Made by a program: the position numbers and the translations under genes
Assembly: GCF_900249755.1 (NCBI RefSeq)
Contig: NZ_LT976854.1
Coordinates: forward strand, 441,970-505,969
Origin: Cupriavidus taiwanensis
GTDB taxonomy: Bacteria; Pseudomonadota; Gammaproteobacteria; Burkholderiales; Burkholderiaceae
Length of the DNA: 64,000 nucleotides
Direction: 5' to 3'
The notes under the pieces: generated by a model
Database searches by the model: none
What the model was told of the DNA's origin: nothing
Seen by the model: the letters and a program-made list of their open reading frames with translations, nothing else
In this document: in pieces, positions 34,968 to 45,993 of the stretch
Layout: each line of letters starts with the position of its first letter
How positions within the stretch are numbered: the first letter of the stretch is position 1

Positions 34968-36173
34968 CTAAGGCGCGATCGCGTCGTCGATGGCGATGCG
35001 GATGCCTTCGGTGCCGACCGCTACCGGTCCGGTGCGTCCCACCAGGTCCCCGGCCTTCGGCAAGGCGCTGCCGCTGACCGAGATCCGCGCTTCCAGCATG
35101 ACCTGCTGCTGCCCCGACAACCGGTGCTCGGGCCGCATCGCCATCGCATCGTCCAGCGTGAACGACAGCGGCAGGTCGCGCGCCTGCCGGCGCAGCACCG
35201 CCAGCGGCATGCGCGAGCCGTCCGTCGGCAGCGCATAGACGAAGAGCGTATCGCCCGGTTGCGGCGTGCGCCCGGCCTTTTCGCCGAGCGTGACCATGCC
35301 GGTGATCTTCGGGGCTGGCGCCGCGGCATCGGTGCCGCGCGCGGCAGCAAGGTTGGCGGCGATGCGCGCCGCGGTCTGCGAATCGGCCGGCAGCAGCCGG
35401 TGCAGGTGCTCCCAGTAGCCGATCGCCGCCTGCTTGTCGCCGCGTTGCGCCGCGGCGCTGGCGGCCAGCGCCAGCGCCTTGGGGTCGTCCGGATCCAGCA
35501 CCAGCGCCTGGCGCACCTGCGCCATCGGCGCGCCGTCGAGCGCGCCGCCGTTCAGGCTGGCCAGCACGTCGGCGTAGTCGGCGCGCAGCGCGGCCACGTC
35601 CGGCGCCAGCTCGACCGCGCGCGCGTAGGCGGCCGCGGCGTCGGCATGACGCTCCAGCACGCTGTACGAGCGTGCCAGCATGGCCCAGCCCTGCGCATCG
35701 CCGGGCGCGTCGCGCAGGCGCTGCGCCAGCTGGTTCACCATGCCCTCGACCTGCGCGCCACTGAGCTGATGCTCGCTGCCGCTGGCCGCGGGCAGGTCGT
35801 CGGCGCGCCACAGCGCCACCGGGTTGCCGAGATGCAGGTAGAGCAGGATGGCGGCGCTGGGCAGCAAGGCCAGCAGCAGCGCGGCCAGCAGCGGAGAAGC
35901 GCCCGCGCCGGCCGGCGCGCTGCTGCTGCCGGCGGCCTCGTCCAGCAGCCGGCGGCCCAGCTCATCGCGGGCTTCGGCATGGCGTGCCGCGCCCAGGGTG
36001 CCGGCGCGCAGGTCGCGGTCCAGCTCGCGCAACTGGTCGTGGTAGAGGTCGACCAGCAGCGCGCGCTCGGGCGTGGCGGTAGCGGACGGCGCACGGCGGC
36101 GCAACAGCGGCCAGAGCAGGCACGCGGTGGCGGCGGCAATCAGTGCGGCGGCCAGCAGCCAGAAGGTGGTCAT
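34968..36173 (-). CDS. ccmI: Cytochrome c maturation protein I
   Basis: A 401-residue inner-membrane protein with two N-terminal helices (residues 1-20 and about 95-115) and periplasmic TPR repeats (about 150-270). The C-terminal domain of about 100 residues has a beta-rich look. CcmI chaperones apocytochrome c and hands it to the CcmFH heme ligation complex. It ends the nap-ccm operon and overlaps ccmH by 4 bases. Confidence 0.92.
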   Translation of the reverse strand: MTTFWLLAAALIAAATACLLWPLLRRRAPSATATPERALLVDLYHDQLRELDRDLRAGTLGAARHAEARDELGRRLLDEAAGSSSAPAGAGASPLLAALLLALLPSAAILLYLHLGNPVALWRADDLPAASGSEHQLSGAQVEGMVNQLAQRLRDAPGDAQGWAMLARSYSVLERHADAAAAYARAVELAPDVAALRADYADVLASLNGGALDGAPMAQVRQALVLDPDDPKALALAASAAAQRGDKQAAIGYWEHLHRLLPADSQTAARIAANLAAARGTDAAAPAPKITGMVTLGEKAGRTPQPGDTLFVYALPTDGSRMPLAVLRRQARDLPLSFTLDDAMAMRPEHRLSGQQQVMLEARISVSGSALPKAGDLVGRTGPVAVGTEGIRIAIDDAIAP

Positions 36174-36643
36174 GGCGGGCGGCGCTCCGTGGGCGAGGCC
36201 TCCAGCAGGTCCGCCAGCGCGCGCTGCGCGGCGGCGTCCAGTGGCGCGTCAGCCTGCGTGCCGGCCGCGGCCTTGCGCGAGCGTGCCCGCGCGATCGCGG
36301 CCACGGCGGCGGCCAGCAGCAGCAACGGCCCGAACCACAGCAGCCACGTCAGCGGCCGCAGCGGCGGCTGGTACAGCACGAAGTCGCCGTAGCGCTGCAC
36401 CAGGTAGTCCTTGATGGCGGCGTCGCTGGCGCCGTCGCGCAGTTGCGCGCGGATCTGGCGGCGCAGGTCGACCGCCAGCTCGGCGTTGGAGTCGGCCAGG
36501 GTCTGGTTCTGGCAGACCAGGCAGCGCAACTCGGTCGACAGCGCATGCACGCGCGCATCGAGCTCGGCTTCGCTCAGCGCCATCGCCTGCAGCGCAACGC
36601 AGCCAAGGCACGCGGCAAGCGTCGTGCGGATCCGGCTAGGCAT
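36170..36643 (-). CDS. ccmH: Cytochrome c maturation protein H
   Basis: A 157-residue protein with a signal peptide, the thioredox motif LRCLVCQNQTLADSNA (CxxC), and one transmembrane helix near residue 105. The length corresponds to the short CcmH/CycL type that works with a separate CcmI. It reduces apocytochrome or CcmG disulfides in the periplasm during heme attachment. It overlaps its neighbours on both sides by a few bases. Confidence 0.94.
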   Translation of the reverse strand: MPSRIRTTLAACLGCVALQAMALSEAELDARVHALSTELRCLVCQNQTLADSNAELAVDLRRQIRAQLRDGASDAAIKDYLVQRYGDFVLYQPPLRPLTWLLWFGPLLLLAAAVAAIARARSRKAAAGTQADAPLDAAAQRALADLLEASPTERRPP

Positions 36644-37178
36644 CGCTGCCTCCCTGGCGTTGCAGCTGCTCGATCAGCGGGATCAGCTTGCGCTCCAGCA
36701 CCTCGCGCGTGACCGGGCCGACCTGGCGGTAGCGCACCACCCCGTGCTGGTCGATGACGAAGGTCTCGGGCACGCCATAGACGCCGTAGTCGATGCCGAC
36801 CCGGCCGTCGGCGTCGACCAGCGACGCGGCATAGGGGTCGCCCAGCCGCCGCAGCCAGTCGCGCGCGGCGCCGGCTTCGTCCTTGTAGTTGAGGCCGTAC
36901 AGCGGCACCGGCGCGCGCGCGGCAAAGTCCACCAGCAGCGGATGCTCGGTGCGGCAGGCGGCGCACCACGAGGCCCATACGTTGAGCAGCCAGACCTTGC
37001 CGCGCAGCTCGGTGCTGCGCAGCGTGCGGCCTTCGGGTTCGAGCAGCGGCAGGCGGAACGCCGGCGCGGCCTTGCCGACCAGCGGCGACGGCAGTTCGCG
37101 CGGGTCGTGGCGCAGCCCGGCCGCCAGCGCGACGGCAAGGGCGAGGAAGGCGGCCAGCGGCAGCAGGAAGCGCGTCAT
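36636..37178 (-). CDS. ccmG: Thiol:disulfide interchange protein DsbE/CcmG
   Basis: A 180-residue membrane-anchored periplasmic thioredoxin-fold protein. One N-terminal helix is followed by the active site WASWCAACRTEH and the cis-Pro segment GVYGVPETFVID. It keeps the cytochrome c heme-binding cysteines reduced. The ATG at 37178 overlaps the ccmF stop by 4 bases and is preferred over the longer open frame. Confidence 0.94.
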   Translation of the reverse strand: MTRFLLPLAAFLALAVALAAGLRHDPRELPSPLVGKAAPAFRLPLLEPEGRTLRSTELRGKVWLLNVWASWCAACRTEHPLLVDFAARAPVPLYGLNYKDEAGAARDWLRRLGDPYAASLVDADGRVGIDYGVYGVPETFVIDQHGVVRYRQVGPVTREVLERKLIPLIEQLQRQGGSDA

Positions 37179-39205
37179 GCCGGCGTCTCCTCGCGGACGG
37201 AGGCTAGTGCCGGCACCGTGGGCGCCTCGGCTGGGGCCGGCGCGTTGACCGCGTCGGTGGCGCGGCGCCGCAGCCGGTAGCGCTTGTCGCACACCGCCAG
37301 CAGCCCGCCCAGCGCCATCAGCACGCAGCCGGCCCAGATCCAGCCGACAAAGGGCTTGACGTGGATGCGCACGGCCCAGGCGCTGCCGTCGGCGTCGTTG
37401 CCGACATGCTCGCCCAGCGCCACGTAGAGGTCGCGCGTCACGCCGCTGTCGATCGCCGCTTCGGTGGTGGGCATGTCCTGGCTGCGGTAGATGCGGCGCT
37501 CGGGATGGAGCACCGCCACGCGCCGGCCCTCGCGCGCGGCCACCAGCGTGCCGCGCAGCGCGTCGTAGTTGGGCCCGCCGGCCTGAGTCACGCCGGCGAA
37601 GCGGAAGTCATAGCCGCCCACGCTGACGCTGTCGCCTGCGCGCATCGGCAGTTCGCGCAGGCTTTCCTGGCCGGATACCAGCGTCACGCCGGCGATGAAG
37701 ACGCCCACGCCGGCGTGCGCGAGCAGCATGCCCCAGTAGCTGGGCGTGAACTGGCGCAGCGCCGCCAGCCGGCGGCCGTGCTGGTGGTGCAGCCGCGCCG
37801 CCACGCTGGCCACCGCGCTCAGCACGCACCAGGCCGCCAGCAGCAGCCCCAGCCCGCTCAGCGCCGACGCATTGCGCAGCACCAGCAGCAGCCCCAGCCC
37901 GATGGCCGCGCTGGCCAGCGCGGCCCAGCGCAGCCGGCGCGCCATGCCGGGCAGGTCGCCGTGGCGCCAGCGCGCCAGCGGCGCGGCGCCCATCAGCAGC
38001 ACCGCGGGCGCCATCAGCGGCACGAACACCTGCTCGAAATACGCCGGGCCGACCGAGATCTTGCCCAGCCCCAGCACATCGACCAGCAGCGGGTAGAGCG
38101 TGCCCAGCAGCACCGTGGCGGCGGCGACCGCCAGCAGCACATTGTTGGCCAATAGCATCGACTCGCGCGACACCGCCGCGAACGCCACGCGGCGCGCCAG
38201 CGCCGGCGCGCGCCATGCATACAGCGCCAGCGCCAGCCCGGTCACCAGCCCCAGCAGCGCCAGGATGAAGATGCCGCGCTTCGGGTCCACGGCGAAGGCG
38301 TGGACCGAGGTCAGCACGCCGGAGCGGACCAGGAAGGTGCCGAGCAGGCTCAGCGAGAAGGTGAAGATCGCGAGCAGCACGGTCCACGCGCGAAACGCGC
38401 CGCGCTTCTCGGTGACCGCCAGCGAATGCATCAGCGCGGTGCCGGCCAGCCAGGGCATGAACGAGGCATTCTCGACCGGGTCCCAGAACCACCAGCCGCC
38501 CCAGCCCAGCTCGTAGTAGGCCCAGGCGCTGCCCAGCATGATGCCCAGCGTCAGGAAGGCCCACGCCACCGTGGTCCACGGCCGCGACCAGCGGGCCCAG
38601 GCGGCATCGACGCGCCCGGCCAGCAGCGCGGCCACGGCGAAGGCAAAGGTCACCGAGAAGCCGACGTAGCCCATGTACAGCAGTGGCGGGTGGAACACCA
38701 TGCCGGGGTCCTGCAGCAGCGGGTTCAGGTCGCGGCCTTCCATCGCCGGCGGCAGCAGCCGCACGAACGGGTTGGAGGCAAACAGCAGGAACGCCAGGAA
38801 GCCGGCGCTGATCGCGCCCATCACGGCCAGCACGCGGGCCACCGCGGCCAGCGGCAGCTGCCGGCTGCACACCGACACCGCCAGCGACCACAGCGCCAGC
38901 ATCAGCGTCCACAGCAGCATCGAGCCTTCATGCCCGCCCCATACCGCGGCGATGCGGTACGCGAGCGGCAGCGCGCTGTTGGCGTTGGCGGCGACGTAGC
39001 GCACGCTGAAGTCGTTGCTGACGAAGGACCACGTCAGTGCCGCAAACGACAGCGCCACCAGCACGCATTGCACACGCGCGGCGGGGCGCGCCAGCGCCAT
39101 CCACGCCAGCCGGCCGCGCGCCGCGCCGGCCAGCGGCACCACCGCCTGCACCAGCGCCACGAGCAGCGCTACGATCAGCGCGAAGTGGCCCAGCTCGGCG
39201 ATCAC
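37175..39205 (-). CDS. ccmF: Heme lyase subunit CcmF
   Basis: A 676-residue polytopic membrane protein with about 15 helices. The heme-handling WWD motif is [20 protein letters not shown] around residues 235-255, and conserved His residues flank it. A large periplasmic domain lies near the C-terminus. CcmF ligates heme to apocytochrome c together with CcmH and CcmI. Length is normal for the family. Confidence 0.96.
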   Translation of the reverse strand: MIAELGHFALIVALLVALVQAVVPLAGAARGRLAWMALARPAARVQCVLVALSFAALTWSFVSNDFSVRYVAANANSALPLAYRIAAVWGGHEGSMLLWTLMLALWSLAVSVCSRQLPLAAVARVLAVMGAISAGFLAFLLFASNPFVRLLPPAMEGRDLNPLLQDPGMVFHPPLLYMGYVGFSVTFAFAVAALLAGRVDAAWARWSRPWTTVAWAFLTLGIMLGSAWAYYELGWGGWWFWDPVENASFMPWLAGTALMHSLAVTEKRGAFRAWTVLLAIFTFSLSLLGTFLVRSGVLTSVHAFAVDPKRGIFILALLGLVTGLALALYAWRAPALARRVAFAAVSRESMLLANNVLLAVAAATVLLGTLYPLLVDVLGLGKISVGPAYFEQVFVPLMAPAVLLMGAAPLARWRHGDLPGMARRLRWAALASAAIGLGLLLVLRNASALSGLGLLLAAWCVLSAVASVAARLHHQHGRRLAALRQFTPSYWGMLLAHAGVGVFIAGVTLVSGQESLRELPMRAGDSVSVGGYDFRFAGVTQAGGPNYDALRGTLVAAREGRRVAVLHPERRIYRSQDMPTTEAAIDSGVTRDLYVALGEHVGNDADGSAWAVRIHVKPFVGWIWAGCVLMALGGLLAVCDKRYRLRRRATDAVNAPAPAEAPTVPALASVREETPA

Positions 39206-39675
39206 CGGCGCACCTCTTGCACGGCCATGGCCCCGGCCATGCGCGGCTTGGCCTGGCCGGCCTGCTTCAGCGCATCGGCGGCCTCGGGCGGCATGTAGTT
39301 CTCGTCGTGCTTGGCCAGCACCTCGCTGGCGATGAAGGTGCCGTCCGCGCGCAACTGGCCGCGCGCGACCACGCCCTTGCCTTCGCGGAACAGGTCGGGC
39401 AGCAGGCCGCGGTACTGCACCGGCACCTCGCGCGCGGTGTCGGTCACGACGAAGCGCACCGTCATGCCGTCGCCCTCGCGCCGGATCGAGCCGGGCGCGA
39501 CCAGCCCGCCCAGCCGGAAGCTGCGCGCCACCGGTGCCTCGTGCGCGGCGACCTGGCTCGGGCTGAAGAAGAACACCAGGTTGGAGCGAAAGGCATTGAG
39601 CACCAGCGCCGCCGCGATGCCGCAGCAGGCCAGCGCCGCGGCCAGCAGCCCGAAGCGGCGCTGGCGTGGCGTCAT
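39202..39675 (-). CDS. ccmE: Heme chaperone CcmE
   Basis: A 157-residue periplasmic heme chaperone anchored by one N-terminal helix (about residues 7-27). The covalent heme site is the His in [11 protein letters not shown] (about residue 124), and the OB-fold core is present ([25 protein letters not shown]). It receives heme from CcmABCD and delivers it to CcmF. It overlaps both neighbours by 4 bases. Confidence 0.96.
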   Translation of the reverse strand: MTPRQRRFGLLAAALACCGIAAALVLNAFRSNLVFFFSPSQVAAHEAPVARSFRLGGLVAPGSIRREGDGMTVRFVVTDTAREVPVQYRGLLPDLFREGKGVVARGQLRADGTFIASEVLAKHDENYMPPEAADALKQAGQAKPRMAGAMAVQEVRR

Positions 39676-39815
39676 TGGCCGGCTTCCTCGCGCGTGGCGC
39701 GGCAGCGGCGCGCCAGCAGCACCAGCTCCAGCGCCAGCAGCAGCGCGCTCACGCCGAAGGCGCCGGCGATGAAGATGCCGTGGTGCCCGTAGGGCAGCAG
39801 CGTGGACAGCGTCAT
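39672..39815 (-). CDS. ccmD: Heme exporter protein CcmD
   Basis: A 47-residue single-helix membrane protein: a [12 protein letters not shown] start, one hydrophobic helix and a basic Arg-rich cytoplasmic tail. This matches CcmD, which holds the CcmABCD heme-loading complex together. The ATG at 39815 overlaps the ccmC stop and the stop overlaps ccmE, which fixes both ends. Confidence 0.9.
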   Translation of the reverse strand: MTLSTLLPYGHHGIFIAGAFGVSALLLALELVLLARRCRATREEAGQ

Positions 39816-40597
39816 GAGGGCTCTCCGGAAACCCTCGCCGGGCCGCGCGGCGCCTCGCCGCGTTCGCGCAGGATGCAGCGCACGCGCACCAGCGCCACCG
39901 CCACCGTGTACATCCAGCACGCCAGCGTCATCAGCAGCATGCCGGCCAGCATGGTGGCCGCCATCGACGGCGCCGCGGTCAGGCTGACCGAGGCGCCCTG
40001 GTGCAGCGTGTTCCACCACTGCACCGAGAAATAGATCACCGGGATGTTGACCACCCCCACCAGCGCCAGCACCGCGCAGGCGCGCTCGGCGCGGCGCGGC
40101 TCGTCGATGGCGGCTTCCAGCGCGATAAAGCCCAGGTACAGGAACAGCAGGATCAGCTCGGAGGTCAGCCGCGCATCCCAGACCCACCATGTGCCCCAGG
40201 TGGGCTGGCCCCACAGCGCGCCGGTCCACAGCGCCAGCGCGGTGAAGAGCGCGCCGGTCGGCGCCAGCGCCGACGCCATCATCGCCGACAGCCGCGTGCG
40301 CAGCACCAGCGCCAGCGCGCAGTAGCCGGCCATGACCAGGTAGATGAACATTGACATCCACGCCGCCGGCACATGGATGAAAATGATGCGGTAGACCTCG
40401 CCCTGCTGCGCGTCGGTGGGCGCCACGCCGAAGCCGACATACAAGCCGGCGAGCGCGAACACCGCCGCGGCGGCGAAGAACCACGGCGCCATGCGCCCGG
40501 CCAGCGGATAGAAGCGTACCGGTGCCGCGTACGCGGTCCAGGCGAGACGCGCCCGCAGCGCCGCAGCAGTGGGCAGCGATGGCAGCGGCTGGCTCAT
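39812..40597 (-). CDS. ccmC: Heme exporter protein CcmC
   Basis: A 261-residue six-helix membrane protein. The WWD heme-handling motif is [19 protein letters not shown], with conserved His in [12 protein letters not shown] and WWNTLHQG. CcmC loads heme onto CcmE. The ATG at 40597 overlaps the ccmB stop, and the long open frame upstream lies within ccmB. Confidence 0.95.
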   Translation of the reverse strand: MSQPLPSLPTAAALRARLAWTAYAAPVRFYPLAGRMAPWFFAAAAVFALAGLYVGFGVAPTDAQQGEVYRIIFIHVPAAWMSMFIYLVMAGYCALALVLRTRLSAMMASALAPTGALFTALALWTGALWGQPTWGTWWVWDARLTSELILLFLYLGFIALEAAIDEPRRAERACAVLALVGVVNIPVIYFSVQWWNTLHQGASVSLTAAPSMAATMLAGMLLMTLACWMYTVAVALVRVRCILRERGEAPRGPARVSGEPS

Positions 40598-41280
40598 GCC
40601 GGCGTCTCCATGGCAATGCGCAGCCCGGCGGCGGCGGCCAGCGGGCACAGCAACAGCGACAGCGCCAGGCATGCGCCCAGCAGCGAGAACTGCGCGGTCA
40701 CGTCGAGCCCGGCATCGGCCGCGGCCGCGGCGCCGGCACCGAACACCAGCACCGGCACGCACAGCGGCAGCACCAGGATGCACAGCAGCACCGCGCCGCC
40801 GCGCAGGCCCAGCGTCAGCGCCGCGCCGACCGCGCCGATCAGGCTCAGCGCCGGCGTGCCGACCAGCAGCGACGCCGCCAGTCCCAGCGCCGCGCCGAAG
40901 GGCAAGCCGTATTGCTGCGCCAGCAGCGGCGTCAGCAACAGCAGCGGCAGGCCGCTGGTAAGCCAGTGCGCGGCGATCTTGGCCAGCACCAGCAGCGCCA
41001 GCGGGTGCGGCGACAGCAGCAGCTGGTCCAGGCTGCCGTCGGCATGCTCCTGCGCGAACAGCCGCGACAGCGACAGCATCGAGGCCAGCAGCGCGGTCAC
41101 CCACAGGATGCCCGGCGCCAGCGCGCGCAGCTGCTGCGGTTCCGGTCCGATCGCCAGCGGGAACAGGCTGGCGGCCATGACAAAGAACACCACGCCGCCG
41201 AGCAGGCTGCCGCGCCGCCGCCACGACAGCGACACATCGTGCGCGACGATGGCGGCGAGCGTGCCCGCCATGCCGCTCAT
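40594..41280 (-). CDS. ccmB: Heme exporter protein CcmB
   Basis: A 228-residue membrane component of the CcmAB ABC transporter, with six helices and the family segment FAQEHADGSLDQLLLSPHPL. With CcmA it drives release of holo-CcmE from CcmC. Start ATG 41280 overlaps the ccmA stop by 4 bases. Confidence 0.95.
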   Translation of the reverse strand: MSGMAGTLAAIVAHDVSLSWRRRGSLLGGVVFFVMAASLFPLAIGPEPQQLRALAPGILWVTALLASMLSLSRLFAQEHADGSLDQLLLSPHPLALLVLAKIAAHWLTSGLPLLLLTPLLAQQYGLPFGAALGLAASLLVGTPALSLIGAVGAALTLGLRGGAVLLCILVLPLCVPVLVFGAGAAAAADAGLDVTAQFSLLGACLALSLLLCPLAAAAGLRIAMETPA

Positions 41281-41924
41281 GCCGGTCCGCCCAGGCGCAG
41301 CACCGCGCCGCCGCCCGGCAGCAGCTGGTGCGTGGCGATCACGGCCATGCCGCCCGCGCCCAGGTGCGCGTCCAGCTGGCGCCGGAAGCGCGCGCAGCTG
41401 TCGGCATCCAGCGCGGTGACCGGTTCGTCCAGCAGCCACAAGGCGCGCGGCGCCAGCGCCAGCCGCGCCAGCGCGACGCGCCGCCGCTGGCCTTGCGACA
41501 GCGTGCGCACCGGCACCTGCGCGACGCGCTCCAGCCCTTGTGCGGCGAGCGCGCGCGCGACGCTGTCGGCGCGCTGGCCGGCATCGGCATGCTGGGCGGC
41601 AAGGCGGGCAGCAAAGCGCAGGTTCTCGGCCGCGGTCAGGTCGACGTCGATGCCGTTCGCGTGGCCGACGTAGGCCAGCGCCTGCTGGAACTCCGGATCG
41701 GCGGCGCGCAGCGGACGCCCGTGCCATTGCAGCGTGCCGGCATCGGCGCTGGCCAGGCCGCACAGCACGCGCAGCAGCGTGGTCTTGCCGCTGCCGTTGG
41801 CGCCCAGCACCTGCAGCAGCCCGCCCGGCGCCAGGCCCAGGTCGATGCCTTGCAATACCTTGCGGCCGGCACGCGACACCGCCAGGCCGCTGGCGCTGAG
41901 CACGGGCGCGGCGGCATGCGTCAT
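41277..41924 (-). CDS. ccmA: Cytochrome c biogenesis ATP-binding protein CcmA
   Basis: A 215-residue ABC ATPase. The Walker A motif is GANGSGKTT, the signature is [14 protein letters not shown], and Walker B is LWLLDEP followed by the Q/H-loop His in IATHQ. The length is typical of CcmA. It powers the heme chaperone release step. The ATG at 41924 overlaps the napC stop by 4 bases, so the ccm genes read on directly from nap. Confidence 0.95.
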   Translation of the reverse strand: MTHAAAPVLSASGLAVSRAGRKVLQGIDLGLAPGGLLQVLGANGSGKTTLLRVLCGLASADAGTLQWHGRPLRAADPEFQQALAYVGHANGIDVDLTAAENLRFAARLAAQHADAGQRADSVARALAAQGLERVAQVPVRTLSQGQRRRVALARLALAPRALWLLDEPVTALDADSCARFRRQLDAHLGAGGMAVIATHQLLPGGGAVLRLGGPA

Positions 41925-42508
41925 TTCACCTCGGCCTTCGACATGTCGGGCAGATGGTGGGCAATGCCCTTGTGGCAGTCGATGCAGGTCTTCTCCTTGT
42001 TGGCCAGGTAAGTCGAATGCATGGCCTGCGCGCGCGGACTCTGCCGCGTGAAGTCCATCGACTGGTAGTCGTGGCAGTTGCGGCATTCGAGCGAATCGTT
42101 GGCCTTGAAGCGCGCCCACTCGTGCTGCGCCAGCGTGAGCCGGTGCGCCTGGAATTTCTCGCGGGTGTCGACGGTGCCGAAGACCTTGGCCCAGACTTCC
42201 TTGGACGCCTGCATCTTGCGCGCCATCTTCGAGGTCCAGTTGTGCGGCACGTGGCAGTCCGAGCATTTGGCGCGCACGCCGCTGCGGTTGGTGAAGTGGA
42301 TGGTGCCCTGCAGTTCCTGGTAGACGTTGTCGCGCATCTCGTGGCAGCCGGTGCAGAACTGCTCGGTGTTGGTCAGTTCCAGCGCGGTGTTGAACGCGCC
42401 CCAGAACACCACCCCGGCGATAAAGCCGCCCAGCGTCAGGAAGGCCAGGCTGAAGTGCGCGCTGGGCCGGTTGATGGTCCGCCAGTAACGCTTGATCAGG
42501 TCGAGCAT
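41921..42508 (-). CDS. napC: Tetraheme cytochrome c NapC
   Basis: A 195-residue membrane-anchored NapC/NirT-family quinol dehydrogenase. One N-terminal helix is followed by four CxxCH heme motifs: CTGCH, CSDCH, CRNCH and CIDCH. It passes electrons from quinol to NapB/NapA in the periplasm. An in-frame GTG at 42517 could also serve as start; ATG 42508 gives the standard length. All four hemes depend on the Ccm proteins encoded next. Confidence 0.95.
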   Translation of the reverse strand: MLDLIKRYWRTINRPSAHFSLAFLTLGGFIAGVVFWGAFNTALELTNTEQFCTGCHEMRDNVYQELQGTIHFTNRSGVRAKCSDCHVPHNWTSKMARKMQASKEVWAKVFGTVDTREKFQAHRLTLAQHEWARFKANDSLECRNCHDYQSMDFTRQSPRAQAMHSTYLANKEKTCIDCHKGIAHHLPDMSKAEVK

Positions 42509-42520
42509 GGCGCGCACCCG

Positions 42521-43021
42521 CTAGTTGGACGAGCCCTTGGCGCCGGGCTTGCGCTTGAGCAGCTGCTCGACGTCGACGAAGGTGTTGCCCACCAGCGGCT
42601 TGGCGTCGGCCTGCGGCACGTGGCACTGCGTGCAGAAGTAGCGGCGTGGCGAGACCTCGGCGAGCACGTTGTTGTGGCGGTCCATGTAGTGGGTGATGCT
42701 GACCGGGATCGCCTGGGTTTCCTCGGTCCGGGTGCGGGCGTGGCAGAACATGCAGCGGTTGAAGTCCTTGTCGACCTGATAGCCGTCGATCTTGTGCGGG
42801 ATCGTCGGCGGCTGCATGGTGTAGTTGCGGTTGCGGCGGATGTCCTTGTTCTCGATCGGGTAGAGCAGCGGCGCCCTCGCTTCATCGGCGATGGGCGTGG
42901 GCCCGCGCATCGCGTCGACCACGCCCTGCGCGCGCGCCGGGCTGCTGGCGGGCACGGCCAGCACCGCCAGCAGCAGCGCGCACAGCGCCAGCAGCGGCAT
43001 CCAGGATCGGCTTGGCTTCAT
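42521..43021 (-). CDS. napB: Periplasmic nitrate reductase, diheme subunit NapB
   Basis: A 166-residue exported diheme cytochrome c. A signal peptide (residues 1-35) precedes the family segment RNYTMQPPTIPHKIDGYQ and two heme motifs, CMFCH and CTQCH. It forms the complex with NapA and takes electrons from NapC. It starts 26 bases after napA. Confidence 0.95.
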   Translation of the reverse strand: MKPSRSWMPLLALCALLLAVLAVPASSPARAQGVVDAMRGPTPIADEARAPLLYPIENKDIRRNRNYTMQPPTIPHKIDGYQVDKDFNRCMFCHARTRTEETQAIPVSITHYMDRHNNVLAEVSPRRYFCTQCHVPQADAKPLVGNTFVDVEQLLKRKPGAKGSSN

Positions 43022-43047
43022 GGCGTCTCCCCTCGTTCGGTTCCGGG

Positions 43048-45543
43048 CTAGACCTTGACGATCTTGACCGCGCACTTCTTGAAGTCGGTCTGCAGCGAGA
43101 TCGGGCAGGTGGCGTCCAGCGTCACCTTGTTGATCAGCTGGCTGGCATCGAACCACGGCACGAACACCAGCCCGCGCGGCGGTGCGTCGCGCCCGCGGGT
43201 CTCCACGCGCGAACGCATGCGCCCGCGCCGCGACACCACTTCGACCTCGACGCCGCGCCGCAGCCCCATCGCCCTGGCGTCTTCCGGATGCATGAACACC
43301 ACCGCGTTGGGGAAGGCGCGGTACAGCTCCGGCACGCGCCGCGTCATCGAGCCGGAATGCCAGTGCTCCAGCACGCGGCCGGTGGCCAGCCAGAACGGAT
43401 ATTCCTTGTCGGGTGATTCGGCCGGCGGCTCGTAGGGCAGGGCAAAGATCACCGCCTTGCCGTCGGGGTTGCCATAGAACTGGTAGCCGGTGCCGGCCTT
43501 GACGTACGGGTCGCTGCCCTCGCGGTAGCGCCAGCGCGTTTCCTTGCCGTTGACCACTGGCCAGCGCAGGCCGCGCGCCTCGTGATAGGCGTTGAACGGC
43601 GCCAGGTCGTGGCCGTGGCCGCGGCCGAAGCTGGCGTATTCCTCGAACAGCCCCTTCTGCACGTAGAAGCCAAAGGCCTTGGCTTCGGCGTTGTGGTAGT
43701 CGGGGTCGGTTTCCTTGAGCGGGAACCTGTCGACCTGGCCGTTGCGGTAGAGCACGTCGAACAGGGTCTTGCCGCGATATTCGGGTTTCTTTGCGATCAG
43801 GTCGGCCGGCCACACGTCCTCGACCTTGAAGCGCTTGGAGAACTCCATCAGCTGCCACAGGTCGGAGCGCGACTCGCCCGGCGCATCGACCAGCTGGTGC
43901 CAGAACTGCGTGCGGCGCTCGGCATTGCCGTAGGCGCCTTCCTTTTCCACCCACATCGCGCTGGGCAGGATCAGGTCGGCGGCCAGCGCGGTCACGGTGG
44001 GATAGGCGTCGGACACCACCACGAAGTTCTGCGGGTTGCGGTAGCCCGGCAGGCCTTCTTCCATCAGGTTGGCGGCGGCCTGCATGTTGTTGTTGACCTG
44101 CACCCAGTACGCGTTGAGCTTGCCGTCCTTGAGCATGCGGTTCTGCAGCACCGCGTGGTAGCCGGGCTTGTCGGGGATGGTGCCGGGGGGCAGCTTCCAG
44201 ATCCGTTCGGCTTCCTCGCGGTGCTTGGGGTTGGTCACCACCATGTCGGCCGGCAGCCGGTGCGAGAAGGTGCCCACCTCGCGCGCGGTGCCGCATGCCG
44301 ACGGCTGCCCGGTCAGCGAGAACGGACTGTTGCCGGGCGTGGCGATCTTGCCGGTCAGCAGGTGCAGGTTGTAGACCATGTTGTTGGCCCAGCTGCCGCG
44401 CGTATGCTGGTTGAAGCCCATGGTCCACAGCGACATCACCTTGACGTTCGGGTCGGCGTAGAGCTCGGCCAGCTGGTCGAGCTTGGCCTTGGGCACGCCC
44501 GACAGCTTGCTGACGGTATCGGCGTCATACCTGGCGACAAAGCGCGCGAAGTCGTCGAAGCTGATCGGGCGCGAAGCCCCCGGATCGGCCGCGTGCTTGG
44601 CCGCCTTCTGCAGCGGATGCTCCGGGCGCAGGCCATAGCCGATCTCGGTCACGCCCTCCTTGAACACGGTGTGCTTGTTGACGAAGTCCTTGTTGACCTT
44701 GTTGTTCTTGATGATGTAGTGGGCGATGTAGTTCATCATCGCCAGGTCGGTCTGCGGCTTGAAGATGACCGGGATGTCGGCGAGATCGAACGAGCGGTGG
44801 GTGAAGGTCGACAGCACCGCCACGCGCGTCTTCGGATGGCTCAGGCGCCGGTCGGTGATGCGGGTCCACAGGATCGGGTGCATCTCGGCCATGTTCGAGC
44901 CCCACAGCACGAAGGCGTCGGCGGCCTCGAAATCGTCGTAGCAGCCCATCGGCTCGTCCATGCCGAAGGTGCGCATGAAGCCCTGCACCGCCGACGCCAT
45001 GCAGTGGCGCGCATTGGGGTCGAGGTTGTTGGAGCGAAAGCCCGCCTTCATCAGCTTGGACGCCGCATAGCCTTCCCACACGGTCCACTGGCCCGAGCCG
45101 AACATGCCCACCGCGGTGGGGCCTTTCTCTTTCAGCACGCGCTTGAACTGGTGCTCCATCTCGTCGAAGGCGCGCTCCCACGTGACCGGGGCGAATTCGC
45201 CGTTCTTGTCGTATTTGCCGTTCTTCATGCGCAGCAGCGGCTTCGTCAGCCGGTCCTGCCCGTACATGATCTTCGACAGGAAGTAGCCCTTGACGCAATT
45301 CAGGCCCTTGTTGACTTCGGCCTGCGGGTCGCCGTTGGTGGCCACCACCTTGTTGTCCCTGACCGCCACCGTGACGCCGCAGCCGGTGCCGCAGAAGCGG
45401 CACGGCGCCTTGGACCACTTCAGCTTGGTCACTTCGCTGTCGGTGACCATGTTGGCGGCGCCGGCCGGCAGCGCCACGCCGGCCACCGATGCCGTCGCCG
45501 CGGCAGCGGTCTGCTTGATGAAGTCACGACGAGAGATGGTCAT
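43048..45543 (-). CDS. napA: Periplasmic nitrate reductase catalytic subunit NapA
   Basis: An 831-residue molybdoenzyme, the usual NapA length. The Tat signal is SRRDFIK (residues 4-10). A [4Fe-4S] site is formed by C48, C51, C55 and C83, and the Mo-ligating Cys is in ARHCMAS near residue 150. The bis-MGD domains follow. It reduces nitrate to nitrite in the periplasm, for redox balancing or as the first step of denitrification. The start at 45543 overlaps napD by 4 bases; the longer frame runs through napD. Confidence 0.97.
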   Translation of the reverse strand: MTISRRDFIKQTAAAATASVAGVALPAGAANMVTDSEVTKLKWSKAPCRFCGTGCGVTVAVRDNKVVATNGDPQAEVNKGLNCVKGYFLSKIMYGQDRLTKPLLRMKNGKYDKNGEFAPVTWERAFDEMEHQFKRVLKEKGPTAVGMFGSGQWTVWEGYAASKLMKAGFRSNNLDPNARHCMASAVQGFMRTFGMDEPMGCYDDFEAADAFVLWGSNMAEMHPILWTRITDRRLSHPKTRVAVLSTFTHRSFDLADIPVIFKPQTDLAMMNYIAHYIIKNNKVNKDFVNKHTVFKEGVTEIGYGLRPEHPLQKAAKHAADPGASRPISFDDFARFVARYDADTVSKLSGVPKAKLDQLAELYADPNVKVMSLWTMGFNQHTRGSWANNMVYNLHLLTGKIATPGNSPFSLTGQPSACGTAREVGTFSHRLPADMVVTNPKHREEAERIWKLPPGTIPDKPGYHAVLQNRMLKDGKLNAYWVQVNNNMQAAANLMEEGLPGYRNPQNFVVVSDAYPTVTALAADLILPSAMWVEKEGAYGNAERRTQFWHQLVDAPGESRSDLWQLMEFSKRFKVEDVWPADLIAKKPEYRGKTLFDVLYRNGQVDRFPLKETDPDYHNAEAKAFGFYVQKGLFEEYASFGRGHGHDLAPFNAYHEARGLRWPVVNGKETRWRYREGSDPYVKAGTGYQFYGNPDGKAVIFALPYEPPAESPDKEYPFWLATGRVLEHWHSGSMTRRVPELYRAFPNAVVFMHPEDARAMGLRRGVEVEVVSRRGRMRSRVETRGRDAPPRGLVFVPWFDASQLINKVTLDATCPISLQTDFKKCAVKIVKV

Positions 45544-45878
45544 GGGCCTGCCTCCTCGTTCATTGCGGGGTTGACGGCCTGGTGCATGGCCTCGGCGTCT
45601 TCGTTGTGCTGGTAGACCAGCGCGGCCGACAGTACGCCCTCGAGCTGGTGCAGGAAGGTCAGGTGCGCGGCAATGGCCTGCGCGGTGGGCGCTTCGAGGG
45701 TGACCACCAGCTTGCCGGTGTCGCTGGCGGCATGGATCTCGGCGCCGGCGATGGCGTCGATCGCGGCGCGCACCTGCGCCAGCCTGGCGGGAAGAGCATG
45801 GACCACGATGCCGGCGATATGCCACTCTGCGCTCGCGGGCAGCGGCTGGATGGGGATGGCACGTCTTGCTGCGGGCAT
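45540..45878 (-). CDS. napD: NapA Tat-signal chaperone NapD
   Basis: A 112-residue cytoplasmic chaperone of the NapD family that binds the NapA signal peptide until the cofactor is inserted. The ferredoxin-like fold is recognisable from [23 protein letters not shown] and [12 protein letters not shown] 45878 with GGAG upstream is preferred over the TTG two codons earlier. The start is 115 bases after napE, an unusually large gap inside this otherwise overlapping operon. Confidence 0.93.
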   Translation of the reverse strand: MPAARRAIPIQPLPASAEWHIAGIVVHALPARLAQVRAAIDAIAGAEIHAASDTGKLVVTLEAPTAQAIAAHLTFLHQLEGVLSAALVYQHNEDAEAMHQAVNPAMNEEAGP

Positions 45879-45993
45879 GCGCAAGCTCCGGTTCGATGCC
45901 GTTTCAGTCTGTGCTGCAGCTTGTTTTTATCTGTCAAATGCTCCCGCGGCGGCGGGCCTGCCGCACCGGGCCTGCGCGGGGCCGCCTTGCCGA

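Noticed and set aside
45659..45937. A 92-codon frame overlapping napD on the same strand.
   Set aside because: Different reading frame from napD, Arg/Pro-rich, no ribosome binding site.
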